Part shown: positions 8,202-16,518 of the stretch, piece after piece
Layout: the number at the start of each line of letters is the position of its first letter
How positions within the stretch are numbered: position 1 is the stretch's first letter
Assembly: GCA_030748435.1 (NCBI GenBank)
Contig: JASMLZ010000092.1
Span: forward strand, 1 to 35,975
Direction: 5' to 3'
Source: Gammaproteobacteria bacterium
Lineage (GTDB): Bacteria; Pseudomonadota; Gammaproteobacteria; Pseudomonadales; Balneatricaceae
DNA: 35,975 nt
Made by a program: the position numbers and the translations under genes
Notes under the pieces: generated by a model
The model's database searches: none
Told to the model about the DNA's origin: nothing
What the model saw: the letters and a program-made list of their open reading frames with translations, nothing else

Positions 8202-9992
8202 TCAAAATGCATAGGTAAAATAAGCTCTAACTTCATACATGGAACTGTTAGCCCCACTGGCGTAATCAGCGCCTGAATTATCATCCATCTTACGCTTATA
8301 AGCTTGAATACCCACTTTACTACCTTCGCCCAGACTAGTTAACAGTCTTTCGTAACTGAACTCTAAATGTTCCGGATAACGAATACCAAAATTTTTGTCT
8401 TCGTCATATTCGCCCATTTTATTCTTGGCATAGGTGAATTTATAAATATTTTGAGAGTTATGCACCAATTTGGCGGAGATACTATTGAAGTTAGATTTCT
8501 TTAATTTTGCATCAGCAGCAGTATAAGCTACGGGGACCTGTTGACCGGCTTCCAAATTGGCAACAACCCGCAGTGATGGCGAAGGGTTATAAACAATTTT
8601 GCTGGAAATAGTTGTTACTACATCATCTGCTACTGGACGACCTTCATCAATCCAATGCCAACCCTGAGGGTCCCACCAAACCGCCGAGTCACTCTTGCTT
8701 GAATAATCTGTTCGAGTAATACCGACATTAAATGCCAATTCAGCATCCTCTTTGACGTCGTTATCCCATTCATAAAAAAAGGTCGCAGGGGTTGGGTCAT
8801 AGGTAAAGAACAACTCTCCTGACACTGCTTCACGGTTATCTCGAACTGCAAATGGGGAAACAAAACCAGTATGATTGCTGTCTGTCGTACGCCAATATAC
8901 TGATTGGTTGTTACCCAACTGCATTGCAGCATCTGACATTGCTTGAGCTAAATTAATACGCTTAAACAATCGAGGGGTGATGCGCCAATTACCTGAGGTA
9001 ACTTGTGCCCCAATTTCTACGGTTTGCTTATTACCCAGCGAAGAATATGGAATATTGGTTTTCCAGACTTCTTGATGCTCACCAGCATCTGCCACCAAAC
9101 CAGCATAGTTGTATTCACTATATACCTGTACTGATGGACTAAAGTTATCTGTAACCCTAGCTTTGAGTGCTATTGTATCTCTAAAATCAATATTGCCTGT
9201 CTTTACGTAGCTATCCAATTCGTAATAATAAACGTCTCCAATGTGCTCTTCTCCAGCATTTAGAACACCCAGCTTTATTGTTGCCGTGTCAGATAAATCA
9301 AAGTCCCCTTGCAAACTAAATTGACGTTGTTTAGTTACGCCAGAGACTTCTGATGATGCTATAAACGTGTATTGATCTGATTCGCCAAACTGTTGTTTAA
9401 GCATAACCATCGGATCAGCACCCCAATATATTTCATCGCCAGCAACAAGTTTAAAGCCATCAAGCTCACCCTTGCCGATGAGTTCTATACCTGCAGGCGC
9501 TTTTTCATTCCATATATCCTGATCAGGCATATTGGTGGTTTCACGCATTAAGCCGAAGTAATCTCCTTCATAACCCCAGTGATAACGTGGCACATGATAA
9601 AAAAGATTGGTATCTACTGATTCGCCTAAATAGGTGGCAGAAAAATTATATATTTCCAGATTGTCACCGCCATTACGCAAACTTTTATTAGTTAACCTAT
9701 CACCATAGCGATACTTAAAGTCACTAGTTGTGCTATCCCACATGCCGTTAATAGTCATTTCTCCAGCAAAACCTAGTGCATTAATATCAAAATCCAAAGA
9801 GATTGAATGCCCTTGATCTGCGCTGGATTCGCTATCATAACCTTTAACGAGCGTATCGATGGTTATAGCACCACTGTTAAAACTAATTGGCAGATCTGGG
9901 CCCCGGGCAAATGCAGTATTTGCTAGCCCCCCTATGGTTAGCGTCAACCCGACAAACGAGATACGAAATAATTTATTAGCTCTATTTTTCAT
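8202..9992 (-). CDS. Outer-membrane beta-barrel protein, putative beta-glucan oligosaccharide porin
   Basis: This 596-residue protein has a signal peptide (cleavage near ANTAFA, before RGPDLP). The rest is alternating amphipathic strands rich in Asp, Tyr, Asn and Gly with a C-terminal aromatic residue (YEVRAYFTYAF), the hallmark of an outer-membrane barrel inserted by BAM. I do not recognise a named family. The length and about 20 or more possible strands fit a large porin or glycan-binding barrel. It lies between the type I-secreted GH16 and the TolC gene, 53 bp behind the former. With no TonB-dependent receptor in the locus, it is the best candidate for entry of laminarin fragments. A surface anchor or receptor for the secreted GH16 is an alternative. 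No plug domain or TonB box is visible, so it should be a passive channel if it transports. Confidence 0.6.
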   Translation of the reverse strand: MKNRANKLFRISFVGLTLTIGGLANTAFARGPDLPISFNSGAITIDTLVKGYDSESSADQGHSISLDFDINALGFAGEMTINGMWDSTTSDFKYRYGDRLTNKSLRNGGDNLEIYNFSATYLGESVDTNLFYHVPRYHWGYEGDYFGLMRETTNMPDQDIWNEKAPAGIELIGKGELDGFKLVAGDEIYWGADPMVMLKQQFGESDQYTFIASSEVSGVTKQRQFSLQGDFDLSDTATIKLGVLNAGEEHIGDVYYYELDSYVKTGNIDFRDTIALKARVTDNFSPSVQVYSEYNYAGLVADAGEHQEVWKTNIPYSSLGNKQTVEIGAQVTSGNWRITPRLFKRINLAQAMSDAAMQLGNNQSVYWRTTDSNHTGFVSPFAVRDNREAVSGELFFTYDPTPATFFYEWDNDVKEDAELAFNVGITRTDYSSKSDSAVWWDPQGWHWIDEGRPVADDVVTTISSKIVYNPSPSLRVVANLEAGQQVPVAYTAADAKLKKSNFNSISAKLVHNSQNIYKFTYAKNKMGEYDEDKNFGIRYPEHLEFSYERLLTSLGEGSKVGIQAYKRKMDDNSGADYASGANSSMYEVRAYFTYAF

Positions 9993-10045
9993 AATTAATT
10001 TCAGCCTTTATGTAATCATTAAATCGAACATATCAGAGTTAAGTT

Positions 10046-13000
10046 CTATGCGATAAATCCTTCGAATTTGACATTATCGAAATAGTAGACACTTTCATCT
10101 CCTACCTCCCCAAAATCAAAAAATACACTTGCCTTGTCGTAGGTTTTCGTTGCATCAAAGCTGGCAGACTCGGCGAAGTTCCAGGAAAGTGATTCCCATG
10201 CAATAGAGCCATTTGATTCGGTTATAGCATCAAGCTCGACAAATACCTCAGCCGAAGTATCTTCAAGTTTTAATCGAACCTTGGCTCCATCTTTAGCACT
10301 AAGCACATCCATGCTAACAATGGTTGAGTTGTCACCAAGTAAGTCACCAGCATCCAATTGCATAAAGGTGGTGCCAGACCAGGTTTCTGCGCCGCTCGCC
10401 TTGGTCAATTTAACTATACCCCCGTCAGATCCTGTTGACTGATTTGCTGTCACAACCTCAGATGCAACCCCACCAAAATCGACAAGGCTATAGCCGGAAC
10501 TGTCGCTCGTTTCAAACGTCACAGTCATTCCTTCTGGGCGATAAACTTTGACATAGTCTATATCCATAGCATAAACAAAGTCCTCACTTGGCACACTGCC
10601 ACCCAGGGTTCCACCAATAGCAATATTCATTATCAGATCCATCGAATCGTCAAAAGGCCAGCTATCATCTGTGGCATTGGCAGGTTTTTCATAAACCAAA
10701 TGGGAATCGCCATCGATACCCACCCTAATGCTGTCTGGAGTCCACCAAAGCTGATAGGTATGCCATTCATCAACAGCAGAACTAATTGTTTCTGTCGTTG
10801 AAATACCTGACCCCGCGTGATGGTCAGTAAAATGAAGTGCACTTATAATTTCATTACCAGCGGCTTCATCTGCATAGGCAGATGACCATTCCACGATATC
10901 AATTTCCCCTTCCGCAGGCCAAGCAGCACGCCCATTTTGACCAAGCAGCCAAATTGCTGGCCAGGCACCTTGTTCCGATGGCAACCGGGCACGAATTTCG
11001 TAATAACCGTATGGAGCAAGGTCATCAATTTGTGATTTCACCCGCGCTGAAGTAATGGTTCCACTGCTATTTTGTGCAGTGATCCGTAAGGCACCATTAA
11101 CACCTTCTGTGGGATCCACATCAACGATGACTGCATCATTCGCGTCAGACTGATAATCTTGAACTTCGTTATTGCCCCAGCCATCGTTGCCAAGGTCGAA
11201 AGTCCAATTGGTAGTATCCGGTTGGCTACCAACATTGTCGAAGGTATCAGTAAACGCCAATGCAAATCCTTCTGGCACCGTAGCGGTTGCAGGCGTGCCC
11301 ACAGTGGCTGTCGTGTCACTAAAATACAGGTTATCCATGTAGAAGTTGCTTAAACCATCATCTGAACCAATGATGGAACTTTGACTATCGAACTTCATTT
11401 GGAAGACACTGGCAAGATCCACACCGGGGAAAGCATCCAAGTCAACATCAAAGCTGTTCCACTGACCTGCTGTCACCTCCAGAACAATCCCCGCTTCGGA
11501 GTTATTGCTACCATCAGTGGATACCAAAAACAGCTTTACCTTGCCAGCCGTTTCTGACCACAGGTCCAGATGCAGGCTCTCTTTTGCCGATACATCGGTG
11601 CTGTTCAGATCAATACCCTGATAATTCAAGTTGCTGAATTTCAACACATTACCTACGGCACTGTCGACATCCGTAGCGGCGCCCAGGGAACCTGATTGAC
11701 CCCAACCCGGGTTGAAGTTGGTGACCACATTGTCACTTGTCAGGGCATCAGAGTACAAAGCAATCGCGTCAGCATCCGTTACCGTTGGTGCCGTAGCCGC
11801 TGCCGTTGGCGCTGTCGCCGGTGTTGCTGTAGATGCTGTAGATGCTGAGCTTATCAACTCAACATCATCAATCAAGACTTCTCCAACATCATGGCCCATA
11901 TCAAAAATTACGCGGCTATCGTCACCACCAAAATTAATCTCATTTATCTGAATGGTATAGGTCTGCCATTCCTCCGTGAGAGTAAGGTCTTCTGTGGAAC
12001 TGCTGTAAGGGGCCACGTTTAAACCAAGGCCAGCTTTTAAAGCACGACCACTAGTACCTTTTGCCTTAAAGCTCAACTGATAACTTGAGTTTTCAACGAG
12101 ACTTAAAACATAACTCAAGTTAACGTCCCAAGCATTACCCGCCGCTCCTACATTGGCATAATTAAAGCCTTCATTCTCGCGAACATTGGCAGCGTTACCT
12201 GACCAGCCTTCAGATGTTTCGAAAGTGCTATTCGCAATCAGGTTCGAGTTATCAACCACCGTATTATTGATTTCGGTAGCCACATTAAGGCTATCTATTT
12301 CTTGCAGTTTAGTTAAGCGATCAGAGGTATCAGCTTTTATTACATCAGCCATCGTGCTGCTCAATTCTGTTTGAGCAAATTTTGCCGCTTTATACATACT
12401 AGTTAATGTAGCGCTGGCATTGCTAACACCACCACTCGCACTGGTTATCATGGTCTGATTAACGGCCGCCAGTTTAGTACTAACTGAAGATGCCAAAGTA
12501 TTGAAGTCTAGACTCGCATCACTAAGAGGCACCTTTTGTTCAGCATCAATGACAATAGTTTCAATGGTGGTGGCATTACCCAGATCTACTTGGCTACCAT
12601 TGGCATTCTGAATGGCTCCCTCAATAGCTTGAGCAACAGCCTTTGCACCCAGTTCAGCAGTTGTGCTTCCTGTTGCAAGAGTTTCAGAACCAAGATCAAG
12701 CAGATTGGAAACAGAAGTACTGACAGCTTTGTATTTCAATGCTGCTTCAACGTTCTGTGAACTGGCATTGGAGTCAAGTGCTGCCGCGATCGGATCAAAG
12801 GTACTGATATTGATATTATTATCCAAGCCAAAAGCCGTTTTTACTTGCGCTTCGGTTAGATTAGTTGTTTCAATTAAGGTAGAAAAAGGTGAAATTACTT
12901 GCGTTTCCGATCCCCCACTAAAGACCGTGGTGACGGCCACACCCGAAGTCTTGTCAATGGTATTGGCTGTAGGTGCAGCAATAATACTACCACCTTTGGG

Positions 13001-13495
13001 AACGTAGCCTTGCAAGGTATAAGAGCCATTGGCATCCGTTAGATCATTTGGCTCGCCAGCATCAAAAACACCATTATTATTGGTATCCTGGAATACTTTT
13101 GCTCCCTGCACGTAACCATTGATTACAGATCCAGAAAAACTGGCAGATGCTGTTGATGCTACAACAGAGCCGCCACTACTGCCACCAGCACTAAGCCCGA
13201 GCAGCCCAAGCCCGGCTAGTGGCAAAGAGTACCCCACGCCTGACAAGGCATCTGCTTCGCCTTCTGGTTCTAGCGTTTCTGGCAGGTTAGCTTCAGTCGC
13301 TCCTGCTTCGATAGAGGCATCTTCCTTTACGCCTTCCTTTCCTTTCGATTCTTCTTGTTCCGTTTCTTCAGCAAGTTGTGCTTCAAGTTCATTTAGTAAC
13401 TCAAGCTCGGCTGCGGTTATGGTTCCAGCTACCTGTTTAGCTTTGAGTGCGGCGATTGTTTCTAGAAGATCGGCTGCAGTATTTGAGGAAGTCAT
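10046..13495 (-). CDS. Large multidomain GH16 beta-1,3-glucanase (laminarinase), probable type I secretion substrate
   Basis: I choose the ATG at 13495, giving 1149 residues: an AGGTGA ribosome site (13508-13503) lies 7 bases before it, whereas the frame extends upstream another 25 codons with no such site and through an operator. Layout: 1-80 charged helical region; 86-110 hydrophobic Gly/Leu segment running into Gly/Ser (LPLAGLGLLGLSAGGSSGGS); about 125-165 Ca-binding-like repeat (DTNNNGVFDAGE); about 165-415 helical region; 417-548 CBM4/9-like module; 575-728 second beta-sandwich; 742-988 GH16 catalytic domain with GEIDIVEW (nucleophile E864, D866, acid/base E869); about 990-1149 a third beta-sandwich. 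There is no Sec signal peptide. The protein ends FEGFIA, an acidic residue then mostly hydrophobic ones, resembling the C-terminal signal of PrtDEF-type substrates. It likely cuts laminarin extracellularly. It is encoded three genes upstream of the type I exporter. Confidence 0.85.
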   Translation of the reverse strand: MTSSNTAADLLETIAALKAKQVAGTITAAELELLNELEAQLAEETEQEESKGKEGVKEDASIEAGATEANLPETLEPEGEADALSGVGYSLPLAGLGLLGLSAGGSSGGSVVASTASASFSGSVINGYVQGAKVFQDTNNNGVFDAGEPNDLTDANGSYTLQGYVPKGGSIIAAPTANTIDKTSGVAVTTVFSGGSETQVISPFSTLIETTNLTEAQVKTAFGLDNNINISTFDPIAAALDSNASSQNVEAALKYKAVSTSVSNLLDLGSETLATGSTTAELGAKAVAQAIEGAIQNANGSQVDLGNATTIETIVIDAEQKVPLSDASLDFNTLASSVSTKLAAVNQTMITSASGGVSNASATLTSMYKAAKFAQTELSSTMADVIKADTSDRLTKLQEIDSLNVATEINNTVVDNSNLIANSTFETSEGWSGNAANVRENEGFNYANVGAAGNAWDVNLSYVLSLVENSSYQLSFKAKGTSGRALKAGLGLNVAPYSSSTEDLTLTEEWQTYTIQINEINFGGDDSRVIFDMGHDVGEVLIDDVELISSASTASTATPATAPTAAATAPTVTDADAIALYSDALTSDNVVTNFNPGWGQSGSLGAATDVDSAVGNVLKFSNLNYQGIDLNSTDVSAKESLHLDLWSETAGKVKLFLVSTDGSNNSEAGIVLEVTAGQWNSFDVDLDAFPGVDLASVFQMKFDSQSSIIGSDDGLSNFYMDNLYFSDTTATVGTPATATVPEGFALAFTDTFDNVGSQPDTTNWTFDLGNDGWGNNEVQDYQSDANDAVIVDVDPTEGVNGALRITAQNSSGTITSARVKSQIDDLAPYGYYEIRARLPSEQGAWPAIWLLGQNGRAAWPAEGEIDIVEWSSAYADEAAGNEIISALHFTDHHAGSGISTTETISSAVDEWHTYQLWWTPDSIRVGIDGDSHLVYEKPANATDDSWPFDDSMDLIMNIAIGGTLGGSVPSEDFVYAMDIDYVKVYRPEGMTVTFETSDSSGYSLVDFGGVASEVVTANQSTGSDGGIVKLTKASGAETWSGTTFMQLDAGDLLGDNSTIVSMDVLSAKDGAKVRLKLEDTSAEVFVELDAITESNGSIAWESLSWNFAESASFDATKTYDKASVFFDFGEVGDESVYYFDNVKFEGFIA

Positions 13496-13502
13496 AATTA
13501 TT

Positions 13503-13529
13503 TCACCTATCGGTTCTTTTATCTTTATA
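13503..13529 (-). promoter_or_regulatory. Possible promoter -10 and ribosome binding site of the large GH16 gene
   Basis: On the minus strand, TATAAA (13529-13524) lies 17 bp after the edge of the LacI-type palindrome. AGGTGA (13508-13503) precedes the ATG at 13495 and decides that start. The -35 would be the weak TTTTCA inside the operator with 16-bp spacing, so the promoter call is tentative while the ribosome site is good. Confidence 0.45.
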
Positions 13530-13545
13530 ATCATCTGGCTAGTAA

Positions 13546-13559
13546 TGAAAACGTTTTCA
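13546..13559. promoter_or_regulatory. LacI-family operator upstream of the large GH16 gene
   Basis: TGAAAACGTTTTCA is a perfect 14-bp palindrome with the central CG typical of LacI-family operators. It shares the ATGAAAACG half-site with the two operators upstream of the solute-binding protein (23278-23293, 23332-23347). It sits in the gap before the large GH16 gene and would give the exoenzyme/secretion half of the locus its own sugar-controlled promoter. Confidence 0.7.
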
Positions 13560-13604
13560 CCATTAACCATTCGTTTTCTAATTAAATCTTTTGGTTAATT
13601 TGCC

Positions 13605-15125
13605 TTATTCTTTTACAAGTCGAACATTGTCGACTCGCAAGACCACACCATGCTGGTTGTCCCACTCGGGTAACAACACCAGTGGCGTGTTAACATTTGT
13701 TAAATCCAAAGAGGAACCTGGGCGCCTGCGTAGCTCTTCCAATGACAAGCGATAAGATTTCCACTCTCCTACCGCCGCTGACGCAATAGGCACCTCTCCG
13801 GAACTACAGGGAAAGAAACAATCGATTTTCATTTTCATGCTGTCTGTTGCTCGGGGGTCTACCAAGCGCTGCATATCGAATTCAATATACTTAAAGGCAC
13901 TAAAATCAAAACCTAATGGGCCTTGCCAATAGCCAACGCCTTGATCTGTCTTGAAGCTAAATTGCTGAACCATACCACGGTCTTTATCTTCAACTTCGAT
14001 CACGTCAATATTGCCATTTGCTTTCCAGGCCGAGGCCGTAAACGGAGGTACCGACTGCCCATTAAAGATGTCAACAACATCTGCCTTGTAAAAGTCAGGA
14101 TCAAATTTAATATTCACTATCTTTGGTGGTTGCATGCCAAAATTGCGGATAGCACGACGGTTCTTGGTTGCACATCGACGCAGCGATGAGAGCGCTTTTG
14201 GACAGCTATAAACACGCACATAGTCCACTTCCATCTGTGCTGGAAATTTGGTTTTGGCGTTTGGCTCACCTGGCCAACTGCCTCCCACAGCCAAGTTAAT
14301 CAACAAATGGAAGCGTTCATTAAAGGGCGCATTGCCTTCCACGTTGTACCAATCACCATTTGCATCACGAATTTGTGAATACCAGCCAGATGCGTATTGG
14401 GTTACATAATGGAAGTCATTAATATACCAACGGATTTCACCATCAGACCACTCTATGGCGTAAGTGTGAAATTCCTCGGAAGGGTCGCTTTCTGTGTGAA
14501 TAAAGGTTTCGCCGGTATAAACATTGTTGGGCCACTCTTTTCCATAATGAAGAGTCGCATGGGTTTCTTTTTGTTCAGCCTTAGGGTCTTGACTGACCAT
14601 TTCAACAATATCTATCTCACCACTAGCTGCCCATGTGCCGTATTTAGCGTCGGTTGGTAACATCCAGATGGCAGGCCAAAGACCTTGGCCTGCGGGCAAC
14701 TTAGCTCTGACTTCTATACGTCCAAACTTCCAATCACCTTTATTTTTGGTGCGCATACGAGCTGATGTATAGGGTAAAGTCTTCTTGCCACTTGTACCCC
14801 AATCTTCCGGCTCGGCAGAGCCCCTGTAGGTTTCTTTAAAAGCTCGAATGATCAATTTGCCATCTTCGATAAAGGAATTTTTATGGCGATCGGTATAGCA
14901 CTGCAGTTCTTGGTTACCACCACCCCAGCAGTTTTTTTCCCATTCCCACTTACTCTCATCTACGTCTTTGCCTTCAAATTCGTCTTGCCATACCAGTTTC
15001 CAGCCCTTTGCTTTAGCATAGGCGATATCAGTAATATCATTGGTAGCCTGTGAATATGCTGAAAAGCTCAACAAAGCACTACTAACAGCACTTAACGCCA
15101 GCCATGTAAACGTTTTCATTTTCAT
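13605..15125 (-). CDS. Sec-exported GH16 beta-1,3-glucanase with C-terminal beta-sandwich domain
   Basis: This 506-residue enzyme has a signal peptide (cleavage near AYSQA, about residue 27). The GH16 domain (about 35-315) starts KLVWQDEFEG and carries the active-site motif GEIDIVEM with nucleophile E170, D172 and acid/base E175. Aromatic substrate-cleft residues (WPAIWMLP) and the closing strand MEVDYVRVYSC are present. Motif and context favour laminarin (beta-1,3/1,6-glucan) over agar or carrageenan. The C-terminal 170 residues (FNGQSVPPFTASAW... to VLRVDNVRLVKE) form a beta-sandwich similar in pattern to the second sandwich of the large GH16, probably glycan-binding. With a normal signal peptide it is periplasmic or secreted by type II; I favour trimming of imported oligosaccharides. 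Its ATG overlaps the GH1 stop (TAATG). Confidence 0.9.
   Translation of the reverse strand: MKMKTFTWLALSAVSSALLSFSAYSQATNDITDIAYAKAKGWKLVWQDEFEGKDVDESKWEWEKNCWGGGNQELQCYTDRHKNSFIEDGKLIIRAFKETYRGSAEPEDWGTSGKKTLPYTSARMRTKNKGDWKFGRIEVRAKLPAGQGLWPAIWMLPTDAKYGTWAASGEIDIVEMVSQDPKAEQKETHATLHYGKEWPNNVYTGETFIHTESDPSEEFHTYAIEWSDGEIRWYINDFHYVTQYASGWYSQIRDANGDWYNVEGNAPFNERFHLLINLAVGGSWPGEPNAKTKFPAQMEVDYVRVYSCPKALSSLRRCATKNRRAIRNFGMQPPKIVNIKFDPDFYKADVVDIFNGQSVPPFTASAWKANGNIDVIEVEDKDRGMVQQFSFKTDQGVGYWQGPLGFDFSAFKYIEFDMQRLVDPRATDSMKMKIDCFFPCSSGEVPIASAAVGEWKSYRLSLEELRRRPGSSLDLTNVNTPLVLLPEWDNQHGVVLRVDNVRLVKE
15104..15119. promoter_or_regulatory. Possible intragenic LacI-type operator at the start of the GH16 gene
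   Basis: ATGTAAACGTTTTCAT is a 16-bp palindrome with one mismatched pair, matching the other operators of the locus. It lies over codons 3-8 of the 506-residue GH16. It might be a roadblock or auxiliary operator, but the sequence also simply encodes Met-Lys-Thr-Phe-Thr, so chance is possible. Confidence 0.35.
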
Positions 15126-16477
15126 TACAAAATATCTCCATCACTGTTAATCACATCACGATACCAATAGGCAGAGCTCTTGGGTGTGCGTTTCTGGGTC
15201 TCATAATCTACATGCACCAAACCAAAACGCTGTTGGTAACCGTGTGCCCATTCAAAGTTATCCATGATGGACCAGTAAAAGTAACCCGCAACGTCAACAC
15301 CGTCAGTTGCTGCTTGTCGCAGGCTCTTCAAATGACGACGCACATAGTCAATACGCCCGGCATCTTCTACCTGACCATTAGTGTGAACCCAATCACAATT
15401 CGCCATACCATTTTCTGTTACCACAATCGGCAAACCATAGCGCTCGTAATAGAATTTAGGGCCCCAATACAAACATTCAGGGGTTACATTCCAATCCATA
15501 GTGGTACGACCACAACCAATTAATGGCTCAGGTTCCGGTTCGACCGCACCATTTAGTTTTAGGGCACCACCCGAATAGATGTTAGCTGCATACATATCTA
15601 ATGGCTGGTGAATGGTTTCCATATCGCCTGTACGAATTTCAGGCAAAAACTGTTCATACAACGCCAAACCATCTTCAGGGTATTCGCCTTTTATCATAGG
15701 GTCGGCATACCAGGTATTACTAAAGCAATCTAGACGAGAGATATCAAAAGTAGCCTTACGGGCAGCTTCAATCAGCTTTGGATCATTGCTGGTTGGGTAG
15801 GTCACCATACCAACTGGTGCGGCACCAATGTTCAAGCTTTGCTTGGCGTTGGCTCGCATAGCTTGAACCGCCTTACCATGCGCCAGTAAAGAATTATGTG
15901 AAACCTGCAACACCTTCTCAAATGGCATCTTTAAACCTGGCGCATGTTCCGCAGAATGATGGCCCAAGCCAATGTAGCACTGTGGTTCATTCAGGGTGAA
16001 CCAGTTTTTTACACGGTCAGAAAACCTATCGGTTATTAACTCGGCATAGTCAGCAAACCAGTCCGAACTATCACGATTCAACCATCCACCTTGATCGTAC
16101 AAAGCCGTAGGAAAATCCCAATGAAATAATGTAATCCAAGGATCAATGCCTTTTTCCAACAGGGCATCAACGAGCTTGTCATAAAAATCCAAGCCCTGTT
16201 GATTAACCTGCCCCTTGCCTTGCGGAAGAATACGTGGCCAAGCAATGGATAAACGATAAGCTTGAATACCAAGATCAGACATCATATTGACATCATCCTG
16301 ATAACGATGCAGATGATCACAGGCGACCATGCCATCACTACCGTCCTTTACCCAACCCGGCTGGCGGCAAAACATATCCCACACACTATCACCGCGTCCC
16401 TGATCTTTTGCACCGCCCTCAATTTGATAGGAAGAAGCTGCAGTGCCCCATACGAATCCATCTTTAAACTTTGCCAT
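15125..16477 (-). CDS. GH1 beta-glucosidase
   Basis: This 450-residue cytoplasmic enzyme is of normal GH1 length with no signal peptide. It shows the N-terminal family signature (FVWGTAASSYQIEGG), the acid/base motif TLNEP with E164 and the nucleophile motif VVTENG with E355. The subsite -1 residues Q18, H119-W120 and the late W-SIMDNFEWAHGY-RFG stretch are also present. Retaining GH1 enzymes release glucose from the non-reducing end of cello-, gentio- or laminari-oligosaccharides. Two GH16 genes and an oligosaccharide importer beside it point to laminaribiose and longer beta-1,3-glucosides. It lies 41 bp behind the LacI gene and overlaps the GH16 start, so it is clearly in the same operon. 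It is probably the last catabolic step before glucose phosphorylation. Confidence 0.93.
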   Translation of the reverse strand: MAKFKDGFVWGTAASSYQIEGGAKDQGRGDSVWDMFCRQPGWVKDGSDGMVACDHLHRYQDDVNMMSDLGIQAYRLSIAWPRILPQGKGQVNQQGLDFYDKLVDALLEKGIDPWITLFHWDFPTALYDQGGWLNRDSSDWFADYAELITDRFSDRVKNWFTLNEPQCYIGLGHHSAEHAPGLKMPFEKVLQVSHNSLLAHGKAVQAMRANAKQSLNIGAAPVGMVTYPTSNDPKLIEAARKATFDISRLDCFSNTWYADPMIKGEYPEDGLALYEQFLPEIRTGDMETIHQPLDMYAANIYSGGALKLNGAVEPEPEPLIGCGRTTMDWNVTPECLYWGPKFYYERYGLPIVVTENGMANCDWVHTNGQVEDAGRIDYVRRHLKSLRQAATDGVDVAGYFYWSIMDNFEWAHGYQQRFGLVHVDYETQKRTPKSSAYWYRDVINSDGDIL

Positions 16478-16518
16478 TATATCGTTTAACCCTTATTGCC
16501 GGATGTTATATTACTTAG

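Noticed and set aside
10046-13495. RTX-type adhesin or LapA-like giant adhesin as the type I substrate.
   Set aside because: No GGxGxDxxx repeats and no LapA-type retention module motif or LapG cleavage motif could be seen; the catalytic GH16 motif is clear.
13496-13570. Upstream extension of the large GH16 by 25 codons (MVNGENVF...).
   Set aside because: It would translate through the LacI-type operator and lacks a ribosome site; the ATG at 13495 has AGGTGA at good spacing.
13119-13598. Plus-strand 159-codon Ser/Pro/Ala-rich frame.
   Set aside because: It is antisense to the acidic, low-complexity N-terminus of the large GH16; composition bias explains the open frame.
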